From NCBI GenBank assembly GCA_006383075.2, contig SMNH02000009.1:1-64000 (forward strand): a stretch of 64,000 nucleotides of DNA, read 5' to 3'. The notes beneath the pieces were generated by a model. That model did not search any database. It saw only the letters and a list, made by a program, of their open reading frames with translations, and was not told the origin of the DNA. Each line of letters starts with the position of its first letter. Position 1 is the stretch's first letter. The translations under genes were made by a program, and so were the position numbers. This DNA comes from Kordia sp. TARA_039_SRF. Its GTDB lineage: Bacteria; Bacteroidota; Bacteroidia; Flavobacteriales; Flavobacteriaceae. Of this stretch, positions 1 through 9,855 are shown in pieces.

Positions 1-572
1 GCAGCTTTCGATTCTTGTCGCGCCGAATCCCATGCAGGTTTTAAGTCTTCCGGTTTCCAAACGGCACGCATTCCTTTTCCACCACCACCAGCAGTAGCTT
101 TCAACATCACAGGATATCCAACTTCTACGGCTAATTTTTCGCATTCTTCAAAACTAGCAATGATTCCATCACTTCCAGGAACACAAGGAACGCCAGCTTC
201 TTTCATGGTCGCTTTAGCCGTTGCTTTGTCTCCCATTTTAGAAATCATTTCTTCACTGGCTCCGATAAATTTGATATTGTGTTCTCCACAAATTTTAGAA
301 AATTTGGCATTTTCTGATAAGAATCCGTATCCTGGATGAATGGCGTCTGCATTGGTAATTTCTGCAGCTGCAATAATGTTAGACATTTTAAGGTACGACT
401 CGCTACTTGGTGCAGGACCAATACATACGGCTTCGTCAGCAAAACGTACATGAAGGCTATCAACATCGGCTGTAGAATAAATAGCGACGGTTTTGATACC
501 CATTTCTTTACAGGTTCTAATTACTCTTAAAGCAATTTCACCTCTATTGGCAACTAATATTTTTTTAAACAT
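1..572 (-). CDS. accC: Acetyl-CoA carboxylase biotin carboxylase subunit (partial, N-terminal part)
   Basis: Biotin carboxylase carboxylates the biotin on BCCP with ATP and bicarbonate, the first half-reaction of malonyl-CoA synthesis. The reverse strand starts [14 protein letters not shown], the canonical biotin carboxylase start. It continues through [11 protein letters not shown] and the ATP-grasp glycine-rich loop ([12 protein letters not shown]). The gene runs off the left edge, so only about 190 of the usual ~450 residues are present. It lies 82 bp downstream of accB in the order fabH-accB-accC, which supports one transcription unit. Family assignment is firm. Confidence 0.96.
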   Translation of the reverse strand, partial: MFKKILVANRGEIALRVIRTCKEMGIKTVAIYSTADVDSLHVRFADEAVCIGPAPSSESYLKMSNIIAAAEITNADAIHPGYGFLSENAKFSKICGEHNIKFIGASEEMISKMGDKATAKATMKEAGVPCVPGSDGIIASFEECEKLAVEVGYPVMLKATAGGGGKGMRAVWKPEDLKPAWDSARQESKA

Positions 573-654
573 CTTTTGAAATTTTAAATTTTGAAATTAA
601 AATCTATACTTTTTAAAGCACTGAGTTGATGCCTTAAATACTATTTAAAATTTC

Positions 655-1152
655 TTAGGATGGATCTACTAAGAATAATGGTTGATCGAATTCTACTGGT
701 GAAGCGTCATCTACTAAGACTTTCACGATTTTTCCTGAAACTTCTGATTCAATTTCGTTGAAAAGTTTCATTGCTTCAATCACACACAATACACTTCCTT
801 CAGAGATAGAGGCTCCAACCTCAACAAATGCAGGCTTGTCTGGAGATGGTTTTCTGTAGAAGGTACCAATGATAGGTGATTTTATAGTAATATATTTTGA
901 GTCTTCGCTAGCTGCAGGTGCAGGAGTTTCTGTTGCAGCAGGCGCTGGTGCTTGTTGTGCTACTGGCGCTGGTGCTTGTTGTTGAGGGATTCCAGCCATT
1001 GGAATTTGTTGCACCACAGTTGTTGTTTCGCCTTTAGAATCGCCACTTCCTGTTTTGATGGTGATTTTTACATCTTCCATTTCAAGTTTTACTTCACTTG
1101 CTCCAGATTTGGCTACGAATTTAATTAAGCTTTGAATTTCTTTTAAATCCAT
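655..1152 (-). CDS. accB: Acetyl-CoA carboxylase biotin carboxyl carrier protein (BCCP)
   Basis: BCCP carries the biotin that shuttles carboxyl groups between AccC and the carboxyltransferase. The 165 residues show three parts: an N-terminal helical region (residues 1-35), an Ala/Pro/Gln-rich flexible linker (about 45-85), and a C-terminal biotinyl-lipoyl domain from about residue 88. The biotinylation motif EAMK places the modified lysine at about residue 129, with the usual ~35 residues after it. It lies 20 bp downstream of fabH on the same strand and is followed by accC. Confidence 0.97.
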   Translation of the reverse strand: MDLKEIQSLIKFVAKSGASEVKLEMEDVKITIKTGSGDSKGETTTVVQQIPMAGIPQQQAPAPVAQQAPAPAATETPAPAASEDSKYITIKSPIIGTFYRKPSPDKPAFVEVGASISEGSVLCVIEAMKLFNEIESEVSGKIVKVLVDDASPVEFDQPLFLVDPS

Positions 1153-1172
1153 GAGATAGGTTTTAGTCGTTT

Positions 1173-2171
1173 CTAGTTAGAATTATATGCCCATTTAAGG
1201 TAAATAGCGCCCCACGTAAATCCACCACCAAATGCAGCAAATATGAGGTTATCTCCTTTTTTGAGTTGTTTTTCATAGTCATGCAAACAGAGTGGCAACG
1301 TTCCAGAAGTAGTATTTCCATAACGTTGGATGTTCATCATCACTTTACTTTCATCTACGCCCATACGCCTTGCAGTGGCATCAATGATACGTTTATTGGC
1401 TTGGTGAGGAACCAACCATTGTACGTCTTCATTCGTCAGATTGTTATCTTCCATAATTTTAGCACTCACATCTGCCATGTTGGATACTGCGAATTTGAAA
1501 ACGGTTTTTCCGTCTTGAAAAACGGTATGTTGTTTGTTTTTTACAGTTTCTTCAGAAGCTGGCAATATAGAGCCACCAGCATCAATTTTTAGGAATTCGC
1601 GACCAATACCATCACTTCGTAAGTATTCGTCTTGCAGTCCTAATCCTTCTTCATTTGGTTCAAATAAAACCGCGCCAGCACCATCTCCAAAGATGATACA
1701 TGTAGCTCTGTCTTTGTAATCGATGATAGAAGACATTTTATCCGATCCAATTAACAATACTTTTTTATAGCGTCCAGATTGAACATAGCTTGCTGCAGCA
1801 GACATTCCATATAAAAAACTAGAACACGCCGCTTGTAAATCGAACGCAAACGCATTGGTAGCACCAATTTCAGTAGCTGTATACACTGCGGTTGAGGCAA
1901 CAGGCATGTCTGGCGTAGCGGTAGCTACAATAACCATGTCTATTTCCTTTGGGTCTAAATTTTTCTTTGCTAAGAGGTCTTGTGCGGCTTTGATTGCCAT
2001 ATATGAAGATCCCGCGCCTTCTTTTTTAAGAATTCTGCGTTCTTTGATACCTGTTCGAGTCGTAATCCACTCGTCATTCGTATCAACCATTGTTTCAAGT
2101 ATCTTGTTGGTCAATACATAATCAGGAACATAGGCTCCTACAGCGGTTATTGCTGCTGTAATTTTGGTCAT
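1173..2171 (-). CDS. fabH: Beta-ketoacyl-ACP synthase III (KASIII)
   Basis: KASIII condenses acetyl-CoA with malonyl-ACP to start type II fatty-acid synthesis. At 332 residues it has normal length. The catalytic triad is visible: Cys at about residue 116 in QAACSSFLYG, His in WLVPHQANKRI and Asn in RYGNTTSGTLP. It heads a fabH-accB-accC cluster and is separated from rpmF upstream by a hairpin terminator, so it probably has its own promoter in the ~175 bp gap. Flavobacteria often carry more than one FabH; this is the copy linked to ACC. Confidence 0.96.
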   Translation of the reverse strand: MTKITAAITAVGAYVPDYVLTNKILETMVDTNDEWITTRTGIKERRILKKEGAGSSYMAIKAAQDLLAKKNLDPKEIDMVIVATATPDMPVASTAVYTATEIGATNAFAFDLQAACSSFLYGMSAAASYVQSGRYKKVLLIGSDKMSSIIDYKDRATCIIFGDGAGAVLFEPNEEGLGLQDEYLRSDGIGREFLKIDAGGSILPASEETVKNKQHTVFQDGKTVFKFAVSNMADVSAKIMEDNNLTNEDVQWLVPHQANKRIIDATARRMGVDESKVMMNIQRYGNTTSGTLPLCLHDYEKQLKKGDNLIFAAFGGGFTWGAIYLKWAYNSN

Positions 2172-2298
2172 ACCTTAACGTTAGTTTTTGTTGATTTTTA
2201 ACAAAAATTCATTAAAAATTAAACGAAATTACTAAAATTCTCCGATAATCTCGGCAAAATATGTCGTTTTTACATTTTTAACAAAAAAACGAGCAAAT

Positions 2299-2327
2299 AA
2301 AAAACTCTCACGAAAGTGAGAGCTTTT
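2299..2327 (-). terminator. Rho-independent terminator after rpmF
   Basis: A stem of CTCTCAC/GTGAGAG around a GAAA loop is followed by a T run when read on the minus strand. It sits 20 bp past the rpmF stop codon and separates the yceD-rpmF pair from fabH. Confidence 0.75.
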
Positions 2328-2346
2328 ATGACGAAACATGTGTATG

Positions 2347-2547
2347 TTATGCTAAGTTTTCTTCTGTTGTATTATCAATCAATACTTTTCCTCTGTAATA
2401 TAATTTACCTTCGTGCCAGTGTGCTCTGTGATATAAATGTGCTTCACCAGTCGTTGGGCACGTAGCAATTTGAGGAGCAGTAGCTTTATAGTGAGTTCTT
2501 CTCTTATCTCTTCTTGTTTTCGAGATTTTTCTCTTAGGATGTGCCAT
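2347..2547 (-). CDS. rpmF: 50S ribosomal protein L32
   Basis: A 66-residue basic protein starting [17 protein letters not shown], the diagnostic L32 N-terminus. It has the usual aromatic/His-rich middle ([13 protein letters not shown]). Only one cysteine is present, so the four-cysteine zinc-binding form does not apply. It follows the YceD-like gene by 8 bp, the conserved yceD-rpmF pairing of many bacteria. Confidence 0.97.
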   Translation of the reverse strand: MAHPKRKISKTRRDKRRTHYKATAPQIATCPTTGEAHLYHRAHWHEGKLYYRGKVLIDNTTEENLA

Positions 2548-2555
2548 TTTCTATA

Positions 2556-3101
2556 TTATTTATCCGTTAATAGTTTTTTTAATGTATTCCAACGAGGATC
2601 AATTTCCTCTTCAGTTTCTTTTTTTTCTGTACCAGGTTGTAATTCTTCTAGCTTTTCGAGTATTTCAGATTGTAATGTACCATCTGCAATACCAGGATGA
2701 ATTCGTTTGGAAGGAACTGCCAATACAATCATTTCATAAATGTACTGCGCTACGTTAATTTCATATTCGCCATGAGGAACAATCAAAATTTCTTCATTTT
2801 CATCGTTGTATTCATGTCCAAATTTTACAATTAAGTCTAGCTTTCCTTCAATAGGCTGCTCGTAAGGTTCATTAGTTACATCACAATTTACATTGACCGT
2901 ACCTGTTGCTTTGAATGAAAGCTCTAGCATGGTTGTTTTTTTGTGAAAGTCTAATACAACGTTTACAGCGGCATTATTAAATTCATCAAAATCAAAAAGT
3001 TCAAAGAACGTATTATCAATTTGATAATCAAACTGGTGTTTTCCTTCTTTTAATCCTATAAAAGGAATTGTAAAGTCCTTTAGTACCATCATCTTAAACA
3101 T
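2556..3101 (-). CDS. YceD/DUF177 family protein
   Basis: 181 residues of the YceD (DUF177) family, which is linked to 23S rRNA and ribosome assembly in other bacteria. Supporting features are the position directly upstream of rpmF, the central CDVTNEPYEQPIEG segment typical of the family, and an acidic C-terminus ending in DPRWNTLKKLL. Several closely spaced Met codons (residues 1, 4, 5) make the exact start uncertain by a few residues. Its biochemical activity cannot be read from sequence. Confidence 0.85.
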   Translation of the reverse strand: MFKMMVLKDFTIPFIGLKEGKHQFDYQIDNTFFELFDFDEFNNAAVNVVLDFHKKTTMLELSFKATGTVNVNCDVTNEPYEQPIEGKLDLIVKFGHEYNDENEEILIVPHGEYEINVAQYIYEMIVLAVPSKRIHPGIADGTLQSEILEKLEELQPGTEKKETEEEIDPRWNTLKKLLTDK

Positions 3102-3166
3102 CAGTTTCGAGCGTGCAAAGATATAAATTTTTTAATAGCAACGTAAAGTTGTCAACATTTTTTTGT

Positions 3167-4213
3167 TTATATCTTGCTTTGCTGCTTTTTTAAAGGGTTT
3201 TTTGCAATCTTTTTATACAGTTCTCGGTTTCTAAAAATCTGTATTCCAGTAAATACTGCTTCTTTGAACGAATTATGGTCGGCTTTATTTTTCCCAGCAA
3301 TTTCGTATGCCGTTCCATGATCGGGCGACGTGCGCACTCTGTTGAGTCCTGCCGTAAAATTCACACCGTGTCCAAATGACAATGTTTTAAACGGAATTAA
3401 GCCTTGATCGTGATAAGCAGCCAAAATAGCATCAAAGTTTTTATAATTGCTCGACGCAAAGAAGCTATCTGCCGCATACGGTCCAAATACCAACTTGCCT
3501 TCATTTTTAATTTTTTCCAAGGTTGGTTTCATAACCTCATCGTCTTCTATACCAATGACACCATTGTCGCCTACATGCGGATTGATACCTAGCACCGCAA
3601 TTTTTGGCTTGCTGATGCCAAAATCCTGTTGTAGTGTTTTGTAGATAACGTTTACCTTCTTTTCAATCAATTCTGGTGTAATGGCTGCGGAAACATCTTT
3701 TACTGCAACATGGTCAGTCAACAATCCCACACGAAGCGTATTGTTTACCATTAACATTAAACTGTCGCCTTCTAAAGTTTGTCCTAAATAATCGGTATGT
3801 CCAGGAAAGGTAAATTCTTCCGATTGCACATTGTGTTTATTTATAGGAGCTGTCACCAAAACATCAATCGTTCCTTCTTTCAAAGCATTAGTAGCTTCCA
3901 CAAACGATTTTATGGCAAACTTTCCAACTTCTTCTGTGGATTTTCCGTATTCAATCGTAATTGGATCTTTGGTAATATTTACCACATTTATTTTTCCATG
4001 TTGTGCGTTTTCAGCGCTTGAGACACCATGAAAATTAGCTTGTACGTTGAAATGCTTTTTCTGAAATGATAGAATTTTTGTAGAGCCAAAAATAACAGGC
4101 GTACACAACTCTAGCATTCTATTATCTTTAAAGGTCTTTAAAATAACCTCTGTTCCAATACCGTTTAAGTCACCAACCGAAATCCCTACTTTTATTTTTT
4201 CCTCTTTCTTCAT
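3167..4213 (-). CDS. pdxA: 4-hydroxythreonine-4-phosphate dehydrogenase
   Basis: PdxA oxidises 4-phosphohydroxy-L-threonine in the DXP-dependent pathway to pyridoxal phosphate. At 348 residues the length is typical. Metal-binding histidines lie in FPGHTDYLG (about residue 136) and AAYHDQGLIPFK, and the family signature RTSPDHGTAYEIAG is present near the C-terminus. It is divergent from ribE with 59 bp between the start codons. Confidence 0.95.
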   Translation of the reverse strand: MKKEEKIKVGISVGDLNGIGTEVILKTFKDNRMLELCTPVIFGSTKILSFQKKHFNVQANFHGVSSAENAQHGKINVVNITKDPITIEYGKSTEEVGKFAIKSFVEATNALKEGTIDVLVTAPINKHNVQSEEFTFPGHTDYLGQTLEGDSLMLMVNNTLRVGLLTDHVAVKDVSAAITPELIEKKVNVIYKTLQQDFGISKPKIAVLGINPHVGDNGVIGIEDDEVMKPTLEKIKNEGKLVFGPYAADSFFASSNYKNFDAILAAYHDQGLIPFKTLSFGHGVNFTAGLNRVRTSPDHGTAYEIAGKNKADHNSFKEAVFTGIQIFRNRELYKKIAKNPLKKQQSKI

Positions 4214-4272
4214 GTATGTGATTCAGACTTTTATTTCTTAATTTTGACTGCAAATTTAACGAAATTAATACG

Positions 4273-4869
4273 ATGTTTACAGGGATTATTGAAGAATTAG
4301 GTATCATTACACAATTAAAACGCGAAAAAGAAAACCTTCACATTACAGTACAAAGTAGTTTGACGCACGAATTGAAGATTGACCAAAGCGTAGCGCACAA
4401 TGGCGTTTGCTTAACCGTAGTCGATAGAAATCTTGATGAAAATACCTATGTGGTAACCGCCATTCAAGAAACACTCGAAAAAACAAATTTAGGAACTTGG
4501 CAAGTGGGTAATCGTGTCAATTTGGAACGTGCTATGAAACTTGGTGATCGCTTAGACGGACATATTGTTCAAGGACATGTAGACCAAATTGCAACCTGTA
4601 TTTCCGTAGAAGAAAGCGATGGTAGTTGGTACTATTCGTTTGAATATGATGCTTCACTAAATAATATCACCATTGAAAAAGGCTCTATTACCGTAAATGG
4701 TACAAGTTTGACCGTAGTAAATTCGGGAAGAAATACGTTTTCAGTGGCTATTATTCCATATACATACAGCCATACGACTTTTCAGTATTTGAAAGTTGGC
4801 TCAATTGTAAATTTGGAATTTGATGTTATAGGGAAATATGTTGCAAGACTTCAAGGGCTAACGAAGTAG
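4273..4869 (+). CDS. ribE: Riboflavin synthase alpha chain
   Basis: The enzyme dismutates two 6,7-dimethyl-8-ribityllumazine molecules to riboflavin. The 198 residues contain the duplicated lumazine-binding domain. The first repeat begins MFTGIIEELG and the second follows RLDGHIVQGHVD; GVCLTV and GTSLTV are the matching internal signatures. No FMN riboswitch is visible in the short 5' gap shared with pdxA. The stop codon abuts that of the convergent small gene, with zero spacing. Confidence 0.95.
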   Translation: MFTGIIEELGIITQLKREKENLHITVQSSLTHELKIDQSVAHNGVCLTVVDRNLDENTYVVTAIQETLEKTNLGTWQVGNRVNLERAMKLGDRLDGHIVQGHVDQIATCISVEESDGSWYYSFEYDASLNNITIEKGSITVNGTSLTVVNSGRNTFSVAIIPYTYSHTTFQYLKVGSIVNLEFDVIGKYVARLQGLTK

Positions 4870-5064
4870 TTAATTTTTCAATTTTTTCCGTATACCATAC
4901 AAAACTCCAGCAGCTAGTACACCTACGAGACCAGCATCAATCGGGAAACCCGGTGGTGGTGGTGGTCCTGGCGGTGGCGGTACGATTTGGGCGTGTGTCT
5001 GTGTTACAAAAGCAACTGCTACTATAACAAAACACAACAGGGACTTTAGGTTTAATTTTGCCAT
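4870..5064 (-). CDS. Small secreted protein with PID-CTERM-type sorting tail
   Basis: A 64-residue protein starting MAKLNLKSLLCF. It has a signal peptide ending near THAQ, a proline/glycine stretch (IVPPPPGPPPPPGFPIDAG), a hydrophobic segment (LVGVLAAGVLYG) and a basic tail (IRKKLKN). The Pro-rich/PID/hydrophobic/basic order matches the bacteroidetal PID-CTERM putative protein-sorting signal. After signal cleavage almost nothing but the tail would remain. An upstream in-frame start at 5100 would put 12 residues before the signal peptide, so the start at 5064 is preferred. Function is unknown. Confidence 0.75.
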   Translation of the reverse strand: MAKLNLKSLLCFVIVAVAFVTQTHAQIVPPPPGPPPPPGFPIDAGLVGVLAAGVLYGIRKKLKN

Positions 5065-5332
5065 AACGGTGTAAAAGTATAAAATTATGGGGTTTGACAA
5101 AACATTTTATGTTATATCATTGCAAATTTATCCATGAAATAACGTAAAATTTCGTCGAATGCGTCTTTTTCTTCTATTTTACATACGTAATTTTCTTAGT
5201 TTAGGATTTTTCTATCTACGAAATATAAAAATCTTTCCTGTTTTTTTGGCGATAAAACTCCTAAAAAAACATTTTGTATTCATTTTTTCATTAATTAAGT
5301 TTTTTTTAAGAAAGTTAGACATAAGTTATAGA

Positions 5333-5340
5333 TAAATTTG
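5333..5340 (+). promoter_or_regulatory. Putative -7 box (TAAATTTG) for the RND operon
   Basis: An exact TAnnTTTG match, the Bacteroidota housekeeping -7 element, lies 30 bp before the membrane-fusion gene start codon. No convincing -33 TTG was identified at consensus spacing. Confidence 0.5.
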
Positions 5341-5370
5341 CAGTCTAACCATCTAAAATATTCCCATCAG

Positions 5371-6537
5371 ATGCGAAAAGTAATCCTTTCGATAGTAGGA
5401 TTGTTATTTATAGTTGGCGCATTTATGTATGCTCAAAAGTTGATTGCCGACAAAAAACGACCTAAACCTGTCCCAAAAAAAGTTGTTAAAACCGTCTATA
5501 CAGACACGATTACCAATACAACAATTCCTATTGTGGTTCCCGCAAACGGGAATTTAGTCGCCAAAAGACGTGTAGAATTGTACGCAGAAGTACAAGGCGT
5601 TTTTAGAGGAAGTAACAAACTTTTCAGACCTGGACAAAAATACCGTCGAGGCGAAGCGCTGATTCGTATTGATGCTGCCGAATACCGAGCTAGTGTGCAA
5701 GCTGCCAAAAGTAATTTGTACAATTCTATCGCGGCAATTATGCCCGATTTACGATTGGATTTTCCAGAAATATACCAAAAATGGCAAACGTATTTAAACA
5801 GTTTTGACATCAACAAAACAACGCCAACGTTGCCAGAAATGACTACCGAAAAAGAAAAATACTTTATCACTGGTCGCGGGATTGTTTCAAGCTATTACAA
5901 CGTTAAAAACCAAGAACAACGTTTGGTAAAATATACAATTCAAGCTCCGTTTTCTGGAATTTTAACCGAAGCATTGGTTACAGAAGGTTCTCTAGTTCGA
6001 AACGGGCAAAAATTAGGCGAGTTTATTGACGATTCTGTTTACGAAATGGAAGTCGCGCTCAGCAAAACCTATGCTACTTTATTGAAGGTTGGCGAAAAAG
6101 TAACGCTAAACAATCTTGAAAATACAGAAACATTCTCAGGAACCGTTTCACGTGTCAATGGAAGTATTGATCCTACCACACAAACTATTACAGCCTATAT
6201 TGAAGTGCGCGATGACAAATTGAAAGAAGGAATGTATCTAGAAGCGCAATTGAATGCAAAAGACGAAGAAAACGCTATTGAAATTAGTCGAAACTTACTA
6301 TTAGAAAGCGAAGAGATTTTTGTGGTGAGAGATAGTATTTTAGATCTTATCGACGTAAAACCTATATACTTTTCAGACAAAAAAGTGGTGTTGAAAAACA
6401 TTCCAGATGGTACAGTCATTCTTTCCAAACCAGTTCCTGGAGCGTATGCAGGAATGGCAGTAAAACCTTTTGGAGCGGAAGATAAGGAAGACAAAAAAGA
6501 AGTTTCTGCAAAAGATTCATTAAACACTAAAAAATAG
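5371..6537 (+). CDS. RND efflux periplasmic adaptor (membrane fusion protein, HlyD/AcrA-like)
   Basis: A 388-residue adaptor that links the inner-membrane pump to the outer-membrane channel. It has an N-terminal hydrophobic anchor (residues 4-22) and a lipoyl/barrel-sandwich domain with halves near GNLVAKRRVELYAEVQG and YTIQAPFSGILTEALV. A beta-barrel domain follows (about 215-280). The ATG at 5371 is chosen because translation from the TTG at 5338 would add residues ahead of the anchor. It is followed by the permease gene after 3 bp. The C-terminus is lysine-rich. Substrate cannot be inferred. Confidence 0.92.
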   Translation: MRKVILSIVGLLFIVGAFMYAQKLIADKKRPKPVPKKVVKTVYTDTITNTTIPIVVPANGNLVAKRRVELYAEVQGVFRGSNKLFRPGQKYRRGEALIRIDAAEYRASVQAAKSNLYNSIAAIMPDLRLDFPEIYQKWQTYLNSFDINKTTPTLPEMTTEKEKYFITGRGIVSSYYNVKNQEQRLVKYTIQAPFSGILTEALVTEGSLVRNGQKLGEFIDDSVYEMEVALSKTYATLLKVGEKVTLNNLENTETFSGTVSRVNGSIDPTTQTITAYIEVRDDKLKEGMYLEAQLNAKDEENAIEISRNLLLESEEIFVVRDSILDLIDVKPIYFSDKKVVLKNIPDGTVILSKPVPGAYAGMAVKPFGAEDKEDKKEVSAKDSLNTKK

Positions 6538-6540
6538 GAC

Positions 6541-9500
6541 ATGAGAAAACTAATTGCCTATTTTATCCGCTATCACGTAGCTGTAAACGTGTTTATCATT
6601 GCGTTTTTTGCTTTTGGTATTTTGGGAGTACTATCGTTAAAATCGTCCTTCTTCCCATTGGTCGATTCCAAAATTATCAACATCAACATTACCTATCCTG
6701 GCGCGTCTCCACAAGAAATTGAGGAAGGAATTGTGCTGCAGATTGAAGACAATTTAAAAGGATTGAAAGGAATTGACCGTGTAACTTCAACTTCACGAGA
6801 AAACAGCGGAACCATTACCGTTGAAATTGAAAAAGGAGAAAATATTGACTTCATGTTACTAGAGGTCAAAAATGCGGTAGACCGTGTGCCGTCGTTTCCA
6901 ACAGGCATGGAACCGTTAATTGTTGCCAAGCAAGAAGCTGTGCGCGAAACCATCTCTTTTGCGGTAAGTGGTGATAATATTCCGCTGGCAACACTCAAAC
7001 AAATTGGACGTGCTATTGAAAACGATTTACGTGGTATTGATGGCATTTCGCAAGTAAACCTCTCAGGATTTCCTGCTGAGGAAATTGAAATCGCCGTTAA
7101 CGAAAACAGTCTGCTGGCGTACAATTTAACCTTTAACGATGTAGCGCAAGCCGTAAGTACTGCCAATATTTTGGTGACTGGAGGAAACATTAAAACAGAT
7201 GTAGAAGAATATTTAATTCGTGCCAACAATCGTTCGTATTATGGGGACGAATTGTCCAATATTCCTGTAAAAGCACTTCCTAACGGAACAACAGTTCGAC
7301 TCAAAGATGTAGCCATTATTCGCGATCGTTTTTCGGAAACGCCAAATGCTTCGTATTTCAATCAAAAATTATCGGTTAACATTTCTATCACGAGTACCAA
7401 TAATGAAGATTTGATTGGTTCGGCTGATAAAGTGAAGGAATATATTAAAGAATACAATCAAAAATATGACAATGTGCGTTTGGATGTCGTTCGCGATTTA
7501 TCCATAACGTTAAATCAACGAACCGATTTATTAGTAGAAAATGCTGTTATCGGAATGTTATTGGTGTTGGTTTTTCTATCCATCTTTTTAAATACGCGAC
7601 TCGCATTTTGGGTGGCTTTCGGATTGCCCATTTCCTTTTTGGGAATGTTCATCTTTGCCGGACAATTTGATGTAACAATTAATGTGTTGTCCCTTTTCGG
7701 GATGATTATCGTGATTGGTATTTTGGTGGATGATGGAATTGTGATTGCGGAAAATATCTATCAACATTACGAAAAAGGAAAATCACCGATAAAAGCTGCG
7801 ATTGACGGAACCATGGAAGTAATTCCACCTGTAGTTTCAGCTATTGTGACAACTTTATTAGCCTTTTCACTTTTCCTATTTTTAGATAGCCGAATTGGTG
7901 AGTTTTTCAGTGAAGTTTCTGTTATTGTAATACTGACCTTGTTAGTTTCGCTCGTAGAAGCATTGATTATTCTACCAGCGCATTTGGCACATTCCAAAGC
8001 CTTACGAAAACAAGAAGAAGAGGAAAATCCGTCCAAAATAAAGCAGTTTTTCTCCAAAATGCGCGCTATCAACACATTTGGCGATCGTATTATGAGTTTT
8101 TTACGAGACAAAGTATACACGCCTGTGTTACGATTTGTTTTGAATGCTAAACTATTTTCATTAGGTGTTTTTGTGGCGTTGTTAGTACTCACGTTTGGAT
8201 CTATTGGTGGCGGAATTATTGGAGTGACTATTTTTCCAAGAATTGCTAGTGACCGTGTTTCTGTTGAATTGGACATGCCGAATGGAACAAACGAAAAAAT
8301 CACAGATTCTATCATTTCCATGATTGAAGAAAAGTCCTTTTTGGTGAACGAATATTTCTCAGAAAAATACCTAAAAGGAACAGACAAAAAACTTTTCGAA
8401 AACACCATTTTAAACATTAAAAGTAGTTCTAGCGCCGAGCTTATCATCAATATGTTGCCTGGAGAAGAACGTCCAGATGCGATTAATTCGCAGTTAGTCG
8501 CCAACAAATTACGCGATACTGTTGGTCCTGTCATCGGTACAGAACGTTTAATTTTTGGTTCAGGCGGAAACTTTGGTGGAAGTCCTGTTTCGGTGGCACT
8601 TTTAGGAAATAATATTGAAGAACTGAAAGCCGCCAAAAAAGAACTGAAAGATGTTTTAGAAAAAAATCCGCTGTTAAAAGATATTGAAGACAACGATCCT
8701 GCAGGAATCAAAGAAATCCGCTTACAACTCAAAGAAAGTGCGTATTTACTCGGCTTAGACTTACGAACTGTGATGTCGCAAGTACGTGCTGGATTCTTCG
8801 GCGCACAAGCACAACGTTTTCAACGTGGACAAGACGAAATAAGAGTGTGGGTTCGATATGACAGAAGCAACCGCGCTTCTATCAACGATTTAGACGATAT
8901 GCGTATTGTAACGCCAACAGGCGAACGCGTTACGCTGAAAGACATCGCCACATATACGATTGAACGTGGAGAAGTTGCCATCAATCATTTGGAAGGACAA
9001 CGCGAAATTCGTATTTCTGCCGATTTAAAAAATCCAAGCGAAAGCGCTACGGATATTTTAGACGACATCCGAAACAATACAATTCCAGAATTACAATCAA
9101 AATATCCAACAATTTCTGCTTCTTTTGAAGGACAAAATAGAGAAGCATCCAAACTAAACAATTCGTTGGCAAAAGCGGGAATTCCTATTTTAATTTTAAT
9201 TTACATTGCCATTGCGTTTACGTTTAGAAGTTACAGTCAGCCAATCTTATTAATCTTATTGATTCCGTTTAGTTTAACGGCGGTTGCTTGGGGACACTGG
9301 TTGCTCGATTTTCCTGTAAATGTGTTGTCGTTGTTAGGAATTATTGCGTTGATTGGAATTATGGTCAACGACGGACTCGTCTTAATTGGAAAGTTCAACA
9401 GCAATCTAAAAGAAGGTATGAAATTCGACCTCGCGTTGACGGAAGCTGGAAAATCGCGTTTTAGAGCTATTTTCTTAACCTCATTAACGACCATTGCTGG

Positions 9501-9855
9501 ATTAGCGCCGTTATTGTTGGAAAAAAGTAGACAAGCACAGTTCTTAAAACCCATGGCAATTTCTATTTCGTTTGGAATTGGCTACGCGACTATTCTAACC
9601 TTATTGGTATTACCTTTATTCTTAGCATTTAGCAACAATATTAAGAAAAACGTAAAATGGTTAGCATTTGGCGGAAATGTCACCAAAGAAGAAGTTGAAC
9701 GCGCTATTAAAGAACAAAAAGAAGGTGCTGAGTTGCTCGAGCATGATGAAGAAACTATAGCAAAAAGAGACAACACTATGATTGTATATACAGTTCAAAA
9801 AGAAAATTCAAATCTTGATAATTCTCAAAATCAAAATGAAGCAGATGAATCGTAA
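6541..9855 (+). CDS. Efflux RND transporter permease subunit (AcrB/HAE family)
   Basis: A 1104-residue proton-driven pump with the duplicated RND layout. TM1 is at about residues 10-30, followed by a large periplasmic porter loop. TM2-6 begin near residue 335 and contain GILVDDGIVIAENIYQH. A second periplasmic loop follows, then TM8-12 with the matching GIMVNDGLVLIGKF. A long charged cytoplasmic tail (about 1040-1104) follows the last helix. It is middle gene of a complete adaptor-permease-channel operon. The 3' end overlaps the TolC gene by 20 bp, implying translational coupling. Confidence 0.95.
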   Translation: MRKLIAYFIRYHVAVNVFIIAFFAFGILGVLSLKSSFFPLVDSKIININITYPGASPQEIEEGIVLQIEDNLKGLKGIDRVTSTSRENSGTITVEIEKGENIDFMLLEVKNAVDRVPSFPTGMEPLIVAKQEAVRETISFAVSGDNIPLATLKQIGRAIENDLRGIDGISQVNLSGFPAEEIEIAVNENSLLAYNLTFNDVAQAVSTANILVTGGNIKTDVEEYLIRANNRSYYGDELSNIPVKALPNGTTVRLKDVAIIRDRFSETPNASYFNQKLSVNISITSTNNEDLIGSADKVKEYIKEYNQKYDNVRLDVVRDLSITLNQRTDLLVENAVIGMLLVLVFLSIFLNTRLAFWVAFGLPISFLGMFIFAGQFDVTINVLSLFGMIIVIGILVDDGIVIAENIYQHYEKGKSPIKAAIDGTMEVIPPVVSAIVTTLLAFSLFLFLDSRIGEFFSEVSVIVILTLLVSLVEALIILPAHLAHSKALRKQEEEENPSKIKQFFSKMRAINTFGDRIMSFLRDKVYTPVLRFVLNAKLFSLGVFVALLVLTFGSIGGGIIGVTIFPRIASDRVSVELDMPNGTNEKITDSIISMIEEKSFLVNEYFSEKYLKGTDKKLFENTILNIKSSSSAELIINMLPGEERPDAINSQLVANKLRDTVGPVIGTERLIFGSGGNFGGSPVSVALLGNNIEELKAAKKELKDVLEKNPLLKDIEDNDPAGIKEIRLQLKESAYLLGLDLRTVMSQVRAGFFGAQAQRFQRGQDEIRVWVRYDRSNRASINDLDDMRIVTPTGERVTLKDIATYTIERGEVAINHLEGQREIRISADLKNPSESATDILDDIRNNTIPELQSKYPTISASFEGQNREASKLNNSLAKAGIPILILIYIAIAFTFRSYSQPILLILLIPFSLTAVAWGHWLLDFPVNVLSLLGIIALIGIMVNDGLVLIGKFNSNLKEGMKFDLALTEAGKSRFRAIFLTSLTTIAGLAPLLLEKSRQAQFLKPMAISISFGIGYATILTLLVLPLFLAFSNNIKKNVKWLAFGGNVTKEEVERAIKEQKEGAELLEHDEETIAKRDNTMIVYTVQKENSNLDNSQNQNEADES

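Noticed and set aside
7767-8732. 321-codon reverse frame inside the RND permease gene
   Set aside because: Ser/Ile-rich antisense shadow of a clear gene.
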